Source: Tretioscincus oriximinensis (lineage: Eukaryota; Chordata; Lepidosauria; Squamata; Gymnophthalmidae). From it: DNA of 64,000 bases. Under the pieces are notes generated by a model that worked only from the letters and a program-made list of their open reading frames with translations, did no database searches and was not told the DNA's origin. The position numbers and the translations under genes are program-made. Shown in pieces: positions 43,930 through 54,630 of this stretch (positions are counted from its first letter, which is position 1; each line of letters starts with the position of its first letter). Where the stretch lies: assembly GCA_022410635.1 (NCBI GenBank), contig JAJVDF010000279.1, forward strand, positions 993,622 through 1,057,621. Reading direction: 5' to 3'.

Positions 43930-44310
43930 GTAGAAATATAGATGGGTCCCCCAGCCAATTTCCAGTAAGCAGCAAAAATGTTTTTTGGGGTGGGACTGGG
44001 TACAGATTGCCCGTGCATGCTGGGAGTTGTAGTCCGCAGGGCAGGGCCCCAGGCAGCCTTGGCAGAAAGTGCTGCTCGTTGCTTGGACTACACTTCCAGC
44101 AGGACATCAACAGCTCTGTTTCATTTTTTTCACATTTGGGCTGCTTCTACAGCTCCTGCCAGCTTCATGAAGCTGCTGTGCATCCAAGCTTTTATAATAA
44201 GCACTTACCTTCATTAAAAATGACGTACAAAGGCAAGCAGAAACAGTACATAAAACCATGAAACAGAAAACAGGAAGTAGAGAAACAGGAAGCTGGCAGT
44301 TCATTATTGT
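43930..44310 (-). repeat. Family Z dispersed repeat, best motif pair
   Basis: Contains AGCCAATTTCCAGTAAGCAG, TGCATGCTGGGAGTTGTAGT followed by CCGCAGGGCAGGG, and about 65 bp on TTGGACTACACTTCCAGCAG. Then AAGCTTTTATAATAAGCACT, GGCAAGCAGAAACAGTACAT and AACAGGAAGTAGAGAAACAG. Both ACTACA-type sites are well preserved in opposite orientation. Confidence 0.8.
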
Positions 44311-44337
44311 TTACTTCTAGTACCCTGTCTATACATT

Positions 44338-44660
44338 TGGACATAATAACTTAAAAGGATCCTATAGCCAACCTAGTCCAGGGTATCGTTTCACACAGTG
44401 ATCTATCAATTGCCTCTAGGCATCTCGAGCAGAAGGCAAAGACAAAATTTTCACCTGCTTTTGATTTCCTCCAAAGGGATTTTAGAGATCTCCTGTCTGT
44501 CCCTCCAAAATGGTGTACCTAGGCACCCATTCTAATGGCCATTGATATTCTTGCTATCAGGTGCCATTAAGGTACACCATTTCAACCTGCTTCTGGTAGC
44601 ATCTCGTAACTCTTCCAAGATGTTCCAGTTGTCTATTTTGAACTCATTTTATCCATTTCC
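44338..44660 (-). mobile_element. Diverged CR1 3' UTR fragment
   Basis: CAACCTAGTCCAGGGTATCG, GAGCAGAAGGCAAAGACAAA and TTTTAGAGATCTCCTGTCTG match the reverse CR1 UTR at lower identity. Confidence 0.6.
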
Positions 44661-44691
44661 TTCAGATTTACCATGAATAATGATTTACTTC

Positions 44692-45060
44692 CTAAGCCCT
44701 GTCCCCACTGAACCTTATTCTGGGTTATATTTCAATACAGAGCTTGGCCGTTCATATGCCATTCGGTCTCAGGGTGGTTGACAATAAAAACACAATTAAA
44801 ATATTAAAAACAACCACATTTTAAAAATAGGGGATGGACAGCAGTTTCTCGGCCAAAGGCCAGAAATAGATATGCCCTAGAGCAGAGATGTCAAACTGGT
44901 GGCCCTCCAGATGTTCCTGAACCACAACTCCCAATGTTCAATTTGGTTTAGCAGAGTGGAGTACAGTGCTGGGAGTGGAATGGAATGTTGGGAGTTGTGG
45001 TTCAGGAACATCTGGAGGGCCACCAGTTTGACATCTCTGCCCTAGAGCGTTCTGGCATTT
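44692..45060. repeat. Family A scrap and reverse L2-like tail hosting a hAT insertion
   Basis: 44692-44735 (AAGCCCTGTCCCCACTGAAC, CTTATTCTGGGTTATAT) is one end of family A. 44755-44882 (TCGGTCTCAGGGTGGTTGAC, TCGGCCAAAGGCCAGAAATA) is a reverse L2-like tail. It is cut by the hAT element at 44883-45039. Confidence 0.6.
44883..45039. mobile_element. hAT-type foldback element with perfect 8-bp TSD
   Basis: The 157-bp element begins CAGAGATGTCAAACTGGTGG and ends with its reverse complement. The inverted arms match perfectly over about 52 bp. It is flanked by identical CCCTAGAG at 44875-44882 and 45040-45047. The near-perfect arms and duplication suggest a recent insertion. No coding capacity. Confidence 0.93.
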
Positions 45061-45084
45061 TTGACATTCTTCGCCTATGTGTGC

Positions 45085-45310
45085 AAATTTAATAATATTT
45101 ATTTATAACACCCTTTTTGCCAAAGGGTGGTGCACATAGTTTTTGTTGCTTTCTCCATAGCAGACACCTTGTGAAGTAGAGGGGGCTGAGAGAATTCTAA
45201 GTAACTGTGACTGGCTCAAGGTCAGCCAGCTGGCTTCATGGAAGAATGAGGAACTGAACCATGAGGCTACCAGTACAGCACTCTGCCACCATTACATCAA
45301 ACTGGCTCCT
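45085..45310 (-). repeat. tRNA-derived SINE (SINE1)
   Basis: TTATTTATAACACCCTTTTT, TTGTTGCTTTCTCCATAGCA, AGACACCTTGTGAAGTAGAG, and the reverse B box GGAACTGAACC. The A-box region is decayed. Confidence 0.75.
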
Positions 45311-46235
45311 AACCAATTACTCCATGTTGTTTTACCAGTTGGCTTAAAAATAATACTATTCGATTGAAGAAGGTCATTCTTTTTGAGGTCTGTTATATTC
45401 ATAGTTGCCCCCTCCAGAGTGACAATATGGAACTGCCTGTTACCAATCAATGACATTTAGCTAAACAGGACACAACCCAAGATATGTAGCTAAACTCACT
45501 CTTATCTGTCTAAACATCTGTTTGAATCTGTTTGCACGTTTACACTACCGGTACCTTTTTACACCCAGTTTCAAAGATGTACAGGATGTACTGACCATTG
45601 ATAGACTGACATTATCTCTGGGTTTGTGTTGGTATGCAGTTATCAGGACAGAGTGTCCTAAAACACTTTGTAAACTAGATATCGTTGCAAACTCTATTTG
45701 GAAGGTTGTAGTGCGCGTGCGTGTGTATTTAAGGGAACAGTCCCCGTGAAAACTGTTTATGGTTACCTAAAGGCTGTGTTTCTGATTTGCTTAAGGCTCT
45801 CTTGAGTTTTGTCATTGTGAACAAGGAATAACAAATAAAATCAGCTTTTTAAAAGCATTAAAGCTACTATCCATAAACTTAATTAAAGCCATTTGAGCAC
45901 TGATACGATGGGGACAGCTGAGTCTAATTTCTAATTGATCACAAAGGCTAGTTTTATTTTGTCCTTTGTTTAAGATTTGAACAAATGGTGTCAGTTGTTA
46001 TTTTTTTGCTTTGTGCATCACACATAGGAGTTCATATGTATCCAACCACTTTTACTGAGCACTTTATTTCAAGAGATATTTTAGTTAATATTCAGGGATG
46101 CCAATAACTGTACGTTAAATTATGTTTGCAAATACACATTTACTATACATGACGTATATCATTTGCATTCTTCGTAGTACAATTTGTATTCCATAGTTTT
46201 TGAAGATCTATGGTGGTATCACCTATATTTCAATA
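45311..46235. other. Intron 2, unassigned
   Basis: Nothing recognised; AT-rich in places. Confidence 0.35.
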
Positions 46236-46237
46236 GA

Positions 46238-46440
46238 AGTGTCAGTTTTTATATCTTGCTTTTCTCAAACTGAAGGAATCAAAGCGGTACACATAATCTT
46301 CTGTTCGTCTCTTCACAACAGACACCTTGAGGAGTAGGTGGGGCTGAGAGAGCTATGAAGAACTGTGGCTAGCCCAGAATCAAAGTGGGAGACATGCAGA
46401 TAACAGTCTGCCACACTAACCACTATACCAGTCTGGCTCG
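46238..46440 (-). repeat. tRNA-derived SINE (SINE1)
   Basis: TTTTATATCTTGCTTTTCTC, CACAACAGACACCTTGAGGA, GTAGGTGGGGCTGAGAGAGC and AACCACTATACCAGTCTGGC. The head lacks a clear B box. Confidence 0.75.
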
Positions 46441-46574
46441 CAGTCTGATATTCCCTCACATTTTGTACTTTGCTTCAGATGAGGTGGTAAACTTGAGACT
46501 TGTGGTAAATCGTTTTTATATGACTGAAATATGACCATATGCCTGTGCTATAACATCTCTCCTCTTGTGACGTA

Positions 46575-46670
46575 TATTACAGTTGTTGGTAGTTAGTAAC
46601 AATTAGGAGTGGAGTTGGAGTTAGGAACGCAGTGGGTCATAGGTTCAATTCCCAGCATTACCTGGGAGGG
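46575..46670 (+). repeat. tRNA-like sequence, possible different SINE head
   Basis: GGTTCAATTCCCAGCATTAC (46643-46662) contains a B-box-type core preceded by GGAACGCAGTGGGTCAT. The A box is not clear. It is followed by a G run and A/T-rich DNA. Confidence 0.35.
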
Positions 46671-46785
46671 CGGGGGGGGGGCATTTCCCCGTTTTTTTGC
46701 TGAGGAAAAAAAAAATAAAAAATGAAAAATATTTGGGGGGTGAAACAAATTTTTTTTAATTTATTTTTTTTTGAAAAATATATAT

Positions 46786-47055
46786 CACTGCACTACCACT
46801 AGGGAGCTCTGGCATCTGGGGCCAGCTCCTGAAGGCACTCTCCCCTCAGTAAAAAATAATTTTTTTCACAGACTTCAAAAATTTTTCGCACACTTAAATG
46901 ATTTTTTTTTTAAAAAAAATACACTGCACCACCACTAGTGGTCTCTAGCAACCGGGGCCAGCTCATGAAGGCACCCTCCCCTCTGTAAAAAAATACAAAA
47001 ATTCTGATGCACTCCAAAAATTCTCACACACTTAAAAAAATTCTCACGTGCTTCA
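46786..47055 (+). repeat. Two diverged tandem units of about 136 bp
   Basis: Unit 1 starts at 46786 (CACTGCACTACCACTAGGGA), unit 2 at 46922 (CACTGCACCACCACTAGTGG). Both continue with GGGCCAGCTC.TGAAGGCAC, TCCCCTC.GTAAAAAA and CACACTTAAA. Confidence 0.75.
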
Positions 47056-47059
47056 CAGA

Positions 47060-48245
47060 TTTCTCGGGCAGGAATTTCGGAAGGGAATGCATGTTGGTGG
47101 GTATGAATATTAATTACCCCGGTTTGGGCCTCAGAGAATCTGATCAGTCTATGGATATGTACTTGTGGTTATCAAGATTCAAGCCCAGATTGGTGGTTTC
47201 AAATAAGACCTGTGGTAACTTAAAAAGGAACGTGACACTTCTCACATTTCAGCCTTATACTGAATAGGTCCCCCCCCCTTGTTTCTGTTTCTTCAAGGAC
47301 TCTTTTTCCTCTTATTCCAAGGGTTCCAAGAACTCTGGTCATGGATGGCTGAGGGAAATGTATTTGAGTGGCACCTCACTGGGCCAGCTGGCTTGGCAGG
47401 TTTTTAAGAATCACCTGAGGGAGAGCACTTTTCTTCAGTCCAGGCAGCTGCGTGTAAATATTTCAAAAAGGCAAGTCCCCAGGTAGAAGCGGAACAGAAT
47501 ATTTTAACAACAGTGGCAGGAAAGTGCTGCATTTAAGTCTGAAATTCTGTTCTTCCCCTAGGGGATGCTTTATTGAAGGACTGATAGTGGGAGGAGAAGG
47601 GAGTTTTCTCAGAATGGAAATTTTCCACTCCCTTCTTTATTGAGAAGGCCAAGAGTTTAATGTTTTTAAACTTTCCAGTGAAGCAGTGCAGTCGGCTCCA
47701 ATATAAAGCTGCGGTGTTGGACTTCAGCCCTCATAATTCCTGGTCTTTTGCCAAGCTAACTGAGGCTGATGGGAGTTGGAATATATTTTTAAAAAATGGA
47801 GATTAGACTGGAGAAAGATGTATTTAATTTTAAAATACACTTTATGCTTCATACTAATGGAATAAGCCCATTGTCTGAGTTTAATACAGTGGTGTGTGTA
47901 AGCTTACTCTCCCCACACACAGACATACTTCGTGTTCTTCCTCCCTCTGACACTTCCCTCTTCCTGTGTTCTTCCTTCCCTGTTGCTGCATCTGTGCTGG
48001 GCCAGGTTCCATGGCAACTGCTGTTAGCCTGACCCTGGCTTTAAAATGTTGATGGCATCACTCCAGGTCCTCTGATTTGTCCATATATTGTTCTGTCACA
48101 GAGCCTTCGGGGGCCATTGTGACCCCTGGAAATATATAGAGAGAAATGATGTTGTGTGGTAAACTGATATTAAGTGATTTTTGTGGATTGTGAAATATGC
48201 TTGCATGAGTCCAAGCACTGAATTAGACAACATTCAAGTCATCTC
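47060..48245. other. Intron 2, unassigned
   Basis: No repeat family or exon recognised. The short + frames at 47007-47267 and 47796-48032 have no supporting signature. Confidence 0.35.
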
Positions 48246-48249
48246 TTGC

Positions 48250-48500
48250 TTTTATTTATTTATCTGTGTTTTAGACGCTGTTTAGCGGAAGATCTCAAGG
48301 CAGATTATTGTGAAATAAAAGATAATATAAGTTAATTAAAATGGTAAATTTCAGAGGAGTCTGTTGTTCTCACAAGCCAGAGACCAAAGTATGTAGATGG
48401 GTTTTCACCAACTGTCGAAATACATACAATACCTTTGGAGGGGAGACCGTTCCATAGCCTGGAGGGTATCATTGAGAAGGCTCCGCTGTGTGTCCCTTTT
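48250..48500 (-). repeat. L2-type 3' tail, minus strand
   Basis: GAAGATCTCAAGGCAGATTA, GTAGATGGGTTTTCACCAAC, GAGACCGTTCCATAGCCTGG and CATTGAGAAGGCTCCGCTGT match the reverse L2-like tails at 10420 and 34640. Confidence 0.55.
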
Positions 48501-48671
48501 GCCTTTAAGTAATGTAGGGGATGATATCACCCAGAGGCCTTCATTGGTATGTTTCTATGGTTCCTCCAAAATCACTGTGATAATCAAAATCATGTTACAC
48601 AAACCATTTCATGTGAAGAAGTATATTTGTCTTTGAAAGCTCATGCTACCTACCTTGTTCTTGTTATTCTG

Positions 48672-49030
48672 TGGTTACGTCCCCATGCACAATTTCTACC
48701 GAGTTGGTAGTAACATTGCCTTCAATCTGCCCCACAAGGTCACGCATGTACAGCGGTCCCCTTGCTTAAAAGGTCTGTTGTCATGGAATTTCTAGCCACG
48801 CAGTTCCTGCGATTCTACAGTGGGCATTTTGTAAAATCTGATCGAAAGCTTTGTGGACTTGACAAATCTCACAAGACTTCAGGGGGGCATATAAAAGTTA
48901 ATTGCTCTTGGGTTGCAGAGAATGCTTGGGAATTGTAAGAAGGCTCGCAGACAATGCTGTGGATTGTAGTAAGGCAAGCGCAGCAATGCTTTATAGGGCT
49001 TGTCATGTGGCGAGATTGCTAAGCAATGTG
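48672..49030 (+). mobile_element. Family C element fused to family F-like sequence
   Basis: 48672-48890 matches family C (GGTTACGTCCCCATGCACAA, TTTCTACCGAGTTGGTAGTA, AAAGGTCTGTTGTCATGGAA). 48890-49030 matches family F (GGGAATTGTAAGAAGGCTCG, CTGTGGATTGTAGTAAGG, GCTTTATAGGGCTTGT). The join suggests the two families are parts of, or derived from, related elements. Confidence 0.55.
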
Positions 49031-50500
49031 TTGGAACAGCATGGCAGCTTTCAGGTAGGTGGGAGTGTATGATAAAAGTGTTTTAAAAGGAATAGCGAGA
49101 CAAACCATATTGTGGGGAAGCTCTCTATAAGGTGTTAAGAAGACCCCCTTGCTATTTGAAATCTATGATTGCTATCTGTGGAATATTGTGCTTAGGAAAT
49201 CTATAAAGCCTTGGCTACCAATATCACTGGCACTGAAAAAGGTACCAGGGTGCTAGTTGTGTTGCAGAAGGGAGGCTGAGTCTACTAGTGTATGTCAGTG
49301 ATAACTCAGAGGCCAAAGAAGAATGCAGAAAGTTTCCAAGATTGCATTTCATTGAGTTTCTTACTAGCCATGCAGTATTATAATTCTGCTATACAAGGGA
49401 CCACTGTGTTTCCATAACAGCAGGGTATCATTTGTATTCATACTGAAATATTCACTGGGGTGAAGCCTCTTTTGTTAAGTCAGTGGTAGAACAAATTGCC
49501 AGCAAAACAAGGAATAACCGGTTTGTTCCCAAGTCTTTCCCTGGAAACAGGCAGTGGCAAACCTGCCCTGTAGCTCCAGAAAACAGCAAGGAGTTATCCC
49601 ATGCATTCTGCCAAAGATTCAGACACCACTTGTTTTATGGTATGTTTTATTTCAACTTCTGATCATTAGCAGTGCTGCTTTGGATGCCTGAGGATTCCAA
49701 TCTAAAAAAGCAGGAGGTTGCCAGGTTTGAAGGGATATCTACACAGTTTGTGAAGAAAATTCCAGGACTACGAGAGAGAACTTTAAGAGCTAGCAAATCT
49801 CTTTCGCCTTGAACGTAATGAACAATGCATGACTGTTGATGAAGAAAATAGATGCTTTCATATTCCTAGGAACCAAGGACGTAAGCAATTGTGATGCACG
49901 TAACTCTGATGTATGGTTACACTGAAAAAAAATGAAGACATTTCCAAGAATAAAAGTTGCATAATACCCATGAAGTACATTTTCAGCCTATATGCATCAT
50001 ATCCTGCAGTGATTTGACAATTAGGCAGCATTATCACTGTGGGGAAAAACAGGCTCGAAAACTGTGTGGCTTTCCACACACTGCCGCTATGCCTCCATTT
50101 TGTTCTAGTCGTCGAGGAGGCAGCAGTGGTTTTTAAAGGGGCTTGGTGGGAGTGGGTTCTAGTTTTCCAAAAAACTAAATATCTGCATATCTGTATAATT
50201 TTTTTTGTAATTATGGATTTGTTCAAAACTCGCTCACATTTTTTAAAAAAAGTTGGAGTGGAATGCGTGAAGAGGACATTCCGAAAACAGATTATCCAAC
50301 CAGTGGAGCTATTAACTCCCGGAGTCAATGCAAATCTTGTGCAATGGAGCTGGAAACGGAGGAAATGGCAGAGGGAATTGAATTCACTTCGCAGTTCTCA
50401 AAACCGCTTCTTTCAGCCCCCTTGAGAACACAGCTTTCATGTTATTTTTGGAAATGCTCCCCCAAAAATTTTCTTTCATTCATTCAAGTACTTAAGATAA
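49031..50500. other. Intron 2, unassigned
   Basis: Overlapping frames at 49858-50328 (-) and 50039-50425 (+) are each over 120 codons but lack any recognised domain and overlap on opposite strands. I treat them as chance. Confidence 0.4.
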
Positions 50501-50507
50501 TATTTTA

Positions 50508-50725
50508 CAGTGGTACCTCGGTTCTCGAACAGAATTCGTTCCGGCAGGACGGTCGAGAACCAAATTGTTCGAGAACCGAAGCAAGGCGCGCCGGGCCGAA
50601 AAAACGCCGAAGGAAGTTCGAGTTCCAAATAGGTGTTCGGATTCCAGGACAAAAGTTTCTGGAATCGCCTGGTCGAACACCGATTTGGTCGACATTCAAG
50701 GCGTTCGAGAACCGAGGTACCACTG
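50508..50725. mobile_element. Mariner-type MITE with TA target duplication
   Basis: The 218-bp element begins CAGTGGTACCTCGGTTCTCG and ends with the reverse complement; the inverted repeat is perfect for 23 bp (..AAC). TA flanks both sides (50506-50507, 50726-50727). Internal GTTCGAGAACCGA repeats echo the ends. The TA duplication and CAGT start fit Tc1/mariner. No transposase. Confidence 0.9.
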
Positions 50726-50729
50726 TATC

Positions 50730-51180
50730 TCTATTTTCTGCAGTTTTCTTAATTTCTCTGATTCCCTTTTCTTAATTTAGGATACTTAGCATGGTTTCTT
50801 TTTCCTACTTCCATTTTTTATTTCAAAGAAATAGCTACATCAGCCTGAGTCCAGAAAAGTACAATGATATGTTCAGTTACAAAAACAGATATATTTCAAA
50901 ACCAAGATCACTTTCAAAAGCAAAACAGGCGGACTGATAGTTCCAGATATATGACCTCAACTATAATCTTCAAAGGTTTGTGTGGTATTCATGAGAAATA
51001 CAAAAACCTTTGTACATGAAGAGTAATCAAGTGGAGCTATTAAAAGGAAACATTTCACCCTTCCTTTTGAAATATATCCATTTTTGTGATTTTACTTAAT
51101 TACTTCCACCTGGGGTGTTGTTTCTTTGGATTTTGTATTAAATGTAATGGTAATTTTATGTATCTTTTCTTCTTTGCTTG
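50730..51180. other. Intron 2, unassigned
   Basis: Contains GAAATAGCTACATCAGCCTG at about 50827, possibly a repeat P edge. Otherwise unrecognised. Confidence 0.35.
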
Positions 51181-51184
51181 GTCT

Positions 51185-51640
51185 TTGTCACACAGTAGTC
51201 CACTAATGGCACCTAAGCAGTCTAAAACAGAAGGAGACAAAATCTTCACCTGTTCCCGACTCCCTGCATATTGCTCCATCTTGGAGGCAGTATTAAGAGA
51301 TCTATCTTAGAAGCTACTTATACTCTTGGAGTCCAGAAACTTGTCTGATCCTCTCTTAAAGCTATGCAGGCTGCTAACTACCACCACCATTCCAGAAGTA
51401 AACTCCACAGGCCGTAGGCCCTATAAGTGAAAAAAATACTCGCTCTTCTGCCCATCAGTTTCATTGAATGGCCCCCAGTCCTAGTGTTGTGTGATCGAGA
51501 AAATAATTTTTCTCTATTCACTATATCCATCCCATGCATGGTTTTTACCCTTCAATCAGATCCCTTCTTAATGACTGTCTTTCGAGGCTGAAGTGGTCCA
51601 GACGTTGCAGCATGAAGTCATATGTGACTCTTATAACTCC
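51185..51640 (-). mobile_element. CR1 C-terminus plus 3' UTR
   Basis: ACAAAATCTTCACCTGTTCC, CAGGCTGCTAACTACCACCA, GTAAACTCCACAGGCCGTAG, GTGTTGTGTGATCGAGAAAA and TCGAGGCTGAAGTGGTCCAG follow the reverse CR1 order. Confidence 0.78.
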
Positions 51641-52275
51641 TACTCCTCCTCAATCCTCAAGGGTCGTACTAAGGGACTTCTTAAAAGTTACATCACGGAA
51701 TTAACTGAGGATTAATAGTGATCTTTTTCTTTAAATCAAGGATGAAACATACAAACCACCTGCTGTTTATTGAGCTGTCTGTGGGAAACAAGGACTGATA
51801 ATTCTTTCTCAGCTTGTGCAGCCTGTTCTTTTCCCAGTCTGGCTCAAAAGATCTCCACTTACCCTGGATAAACAGCCATAATGAAAGGTTCTGAGTGATA
51901 TTAATGTGTGCCGGGGGCCGAGCCCTCTCCATCACACCAGATTTATGGAAAAGCAGATCATCCATACGGGGCTTTGCCTGGGGCTTCTGAGGTTTTCTAT
52001 AGAAGTGCGGTTTCTTTTAAAAGCTACACTGCAGATATGAATTGCCTTCGGGCAGCTGGAGTACCTGTTTTAAAATGATTTACTTGAAAGCATATCATTA
52101 AGTTTTATATGGGGCTATAGCTGAATTGCTTTGGAAAATGTTGCTCAAATGCTAGCCAAAGCAAAAGGGCATTATCTGTTATGGACAACAGTTGAAGAAT
52201 TGAAGCTTAATGGTTGTGTATTGGTCCTTAGGCATATCAGTCTCATGCCATGCAGGGGTTCTAAGGGTTTCCATA
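51641..52275. other. Intron 2, unassigned
   Basis: No element recognised before the repeat P fragment at 52281. Confidence 0.35.
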
Positions 52276-52280
52276 GTATT

Positions 52281-52690
52281 TGAAGAAGTAGACTTGACTG
52301 TGAAAGCTTATGCTGCCTGCTTTTCCTTGGTAGTAGTAGTAGTAGTAGTAGTAGTAGTAAGAGGAGGAGGAAGAAGAGAAGAGGAAGAAGACCTACTACT
52401 ACTACTGGGTTTTTATATCTTGCTTTTCTTATCTGGACTCAAAGCAGCTTACAAAATTAATTTGTGCCTGAAGGCTTACATTCTGTCATCCGCACCACGC
52501 TGTGGTGGTTCTCCTTTATCTAGTTGCTGTTAGTTGCAATATCTTGCAGTCCTTGCTTTCAGATAGCTGGGTTGTCTAGTAGAAGCTCCTCACCCCTCTC
52601 CACATCTGACACAGGGCCTCTAAACCCCATCTCTCAGATGAGAGACTGTCTCCTTAGCGACTGTGCCATTCGTGCCTGGTTTTTTAACTG
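52281..52690. repeat. Repeat P scrap, triplet microsatellite and SINE2
   Basis: 52281-52325: TGAAGAAGTAGAC..GAAAGCTTATGC (repeat P). 52331-52359: about 9.7 TAG units, then a GAG/GAA run and 4.7 CTA units at 52393-52406, able to pair with the TAG run. 52408-52690: SINE2, minus strand (TTTTATATCTTGCTTTTCTT, AGCAGCTTACAAAATTAATT, CTCCACATCTGACACAGGGC). Confidence 0.7.
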
Positions 52691-52739
52691 TGTAATTAAT
52701 TTGCAACACCTTTACTTCCACTTTATAAAAAGGCTTCCA

Positions 52740-53127
52740 TCCCAGAACAACATCATTTCACGTGTTACGAAAGTCTTTAGGGTGCAGTCAACAGCCTCCT
52801 CCCATCATGCAATTCTCACCGCCTCTGATACGTTACCCAGAATAAGGCTCCGTGGGGACAGGGGGCCCATTCTAAAGTCCTGAAGCTGCTTGTAGCAAAT
52901 TGTAAAGATTTCATTGGCTCTTGGAGCTTAGGGACAGCCTGGGAACTGTAGGCAGGTTCGCAGGGAATTCTGGGGATTGTAGTTAGGAAATCACAGCAGT
53001 ACTTTCTAGGGTTCTTTGTTTGAACAAGGCAGCAGCTAAATGGCAAGTAAAATGGGGACAGATGGCCAATGCATTTGTTTTTTTAAGCGTTTGCAAAGCG
53101 GAGGAAACGGACAGATGGGGATGTAGC
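52740..53127 (-). mobile_element. Family F element, near full length
   Basis: Reverse order of the copy at 23680: AACAGCCTCCTCCCATCATG, GTTACCCAGAATAAGGCTCC, GATTTCATTGGCTCTTGGAG, GAATTCTGGGGATTGTAGTT, AAGCGTTTGCAAAGCGG and GATGGGGATGTAGCC. The ACTACAATCCCCAGAATTCC site is well preserved on the minus strand. Confidence 0.7.
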
Positions 53128-53227
53128 CCAAGTCGGAAGTGGTGTGTGTGAAAATCTAGAGGTTTGGGGATGATGAAACACGTTCTTGAAAGCTGCTGCA
53201 ACTGTAAAATGAGACATTAGGAGATAT

Positions 53228-53415
53228 AAGAACATAAGAATATAAGAGGAGCCCTGCTGAATGGGTCGCAGCCCATCTAGTCCAGCTTTCTGTCTCACAC
53301 AGTGGCACCTGGGCAGTCTGGAACAGAAGAAAGCAAAATCTTCACCTGTTCTCAACTCCCTGCAAAGGGCATTTCAGAAATACTGCCTGTTGCTCCGTCT
53401 TGGAGATTTGAGAAA
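53228..53415 (-). mobile_element. CR1 3' UTR fragment
   Basis: GAACATAAGAATATAAGAGG, AGCCCTGCTGAATGGGTCGC, AGCAAAATCTTCACCTGTTC and GCATTTCAGAAATACTGCCT. Confidence 0.78.
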
Positions 53416-54002
53416 GACATGAAAAGGGGAATCTTAAGATACAAGCACCTTATTTTACAAGTGGAGTTACAAATAATGTACAAGCATTTTTTACATTTTT
53501 AAAATATTAACTGTATATCGTTTTATCTGTTCAGCCCCATTACTGGGACCACAGAGTAAGCTTGTAATGTTCATTTGTTGAATATTCGGAAGTTTCAAAA
53601 GCTGTTGTCAGAAGAGGCTGTTCATATTTTGGTTCACTCCTTGGTGGTGTCGCGCTTGGGTTATTGCAATACTTCAGTAGCAGGTCTACCGCATTGCCTC
53701 CTCCTTCCCTTCGTTCTAGTCTGCCAGAACGACCACTGTGTCGTTTTAAATCTATGTTTGCGCCTGTGTCAGCTCATAGTTCTCTCCACTGGCGCAAAGT
53801 TCATGCCAGGGCCCATTTTGAACTTTAAATATTCGTATTTTAAGGCTTTTAAACTTGGGATGCCTAGGTACCTTATCTGATAGGATATGAGACCCCCAGG
53901 ATCTGACGATCTACTCTGGCCTCATCAACATCTGAAGCCATTTTATGGCTGTGGGCCTTTCAGAGTTTGACTCCATGGCTGTGGAAGAGCCTCCCTCTAG
54001 AG

Positions 54003-54630
54003 CAGACCTGGGCATTGTACGGCCCCCGGGCCGCATACAGCCCTTTGATTGGCTCTGACCGGCCCGTGTAACGTTAATTGGAGCGACGGGGGGCTCCTCA
54101 TAACGCATCCTCCCCTTCGCTCCTGCAGGCGCNGAAGCCGAGCAAAGTTCTCCCAACAAGCTCAAGAAATCCGAGCGCCGCGCGGGGTCCGCCGGGANGG
54201 GGCGCGCGCGGGTCCCTTTCGCAGCCTCCTGCTGCCGCGCTGCTGCTAATTGGCCGCTACAAGCAAGAGCGCGAACCAAGTTCTTCTTCTGGGCCGGCTG
54301 GGCGGGCAGAGGGGGGAGCCCGGAGGGCGCCTGGGACCAGCTGTGAGGGTCGGTTCCTTCCTCTGCGCTCCGCTGCCTCTTTGAGATTCGCTCCGGCGGG
54401 CGCTGCCGCCGGGACGCGCTCCCCGCTTCCTACCTNCCCGTTTATCTGGGTGGGTCGAAGCCCCTGCCTGGCCGCCTCACTCGACGTGCCGCTTGGAGAA
54501 CCCCGGGGGGGCCCTGGAAGAGGTGGGGACAAGACCCCTGGCTTCACCCTCCTTGCTGAATTTGGCCGGCCCTCCACAATATTTTCTGTTTCTCATGTGG
54601 CCCCATGGAAAAAATAATTGCCCACCCCTG
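54003..54630. mobile_element. hAT-type element with GC-rich interior, 8-bp TSD
   Basis: The 628-bp element begins CAGACCTGGGCATTGTACGG and ends ATTGCCCACCCCTG. Identical CTCTAGAG octamers flank it (53995-54002, 54631-54638). Its ends match the element at 5426. The interior (about 54060-54560) is strikingly GC- and CpG-rich, with three ambiguous bases (54133, 54198, 54436). Frames through it are not recognisable as transposase. Confidence 0.88.

Noticed and set aside
46643..46662. Second tRNA-like B box
   Set aside because: Only one box is convincing and no A box is in place; kept as a low-confidence SINE head at most.
49858..50425. Overlapping frames of 156 (-) and 128 (+) codons
   Set aside because: They are on opposite strands of one segment, with no recognised family and no splice context.
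52331..52406. CRISPR-like or satellite array
   Set aside because: It is a TAG/CTA trinucleotide microsatellite with a GAG/GAA run, without spacers.
54078..54617. A 179-codon + frame, with an overlapping minus-strand frame
   Set aside because: It lies wholly within a GC-rich hAT element; stop codons are rare there simply because of base composition, and both strands are open.
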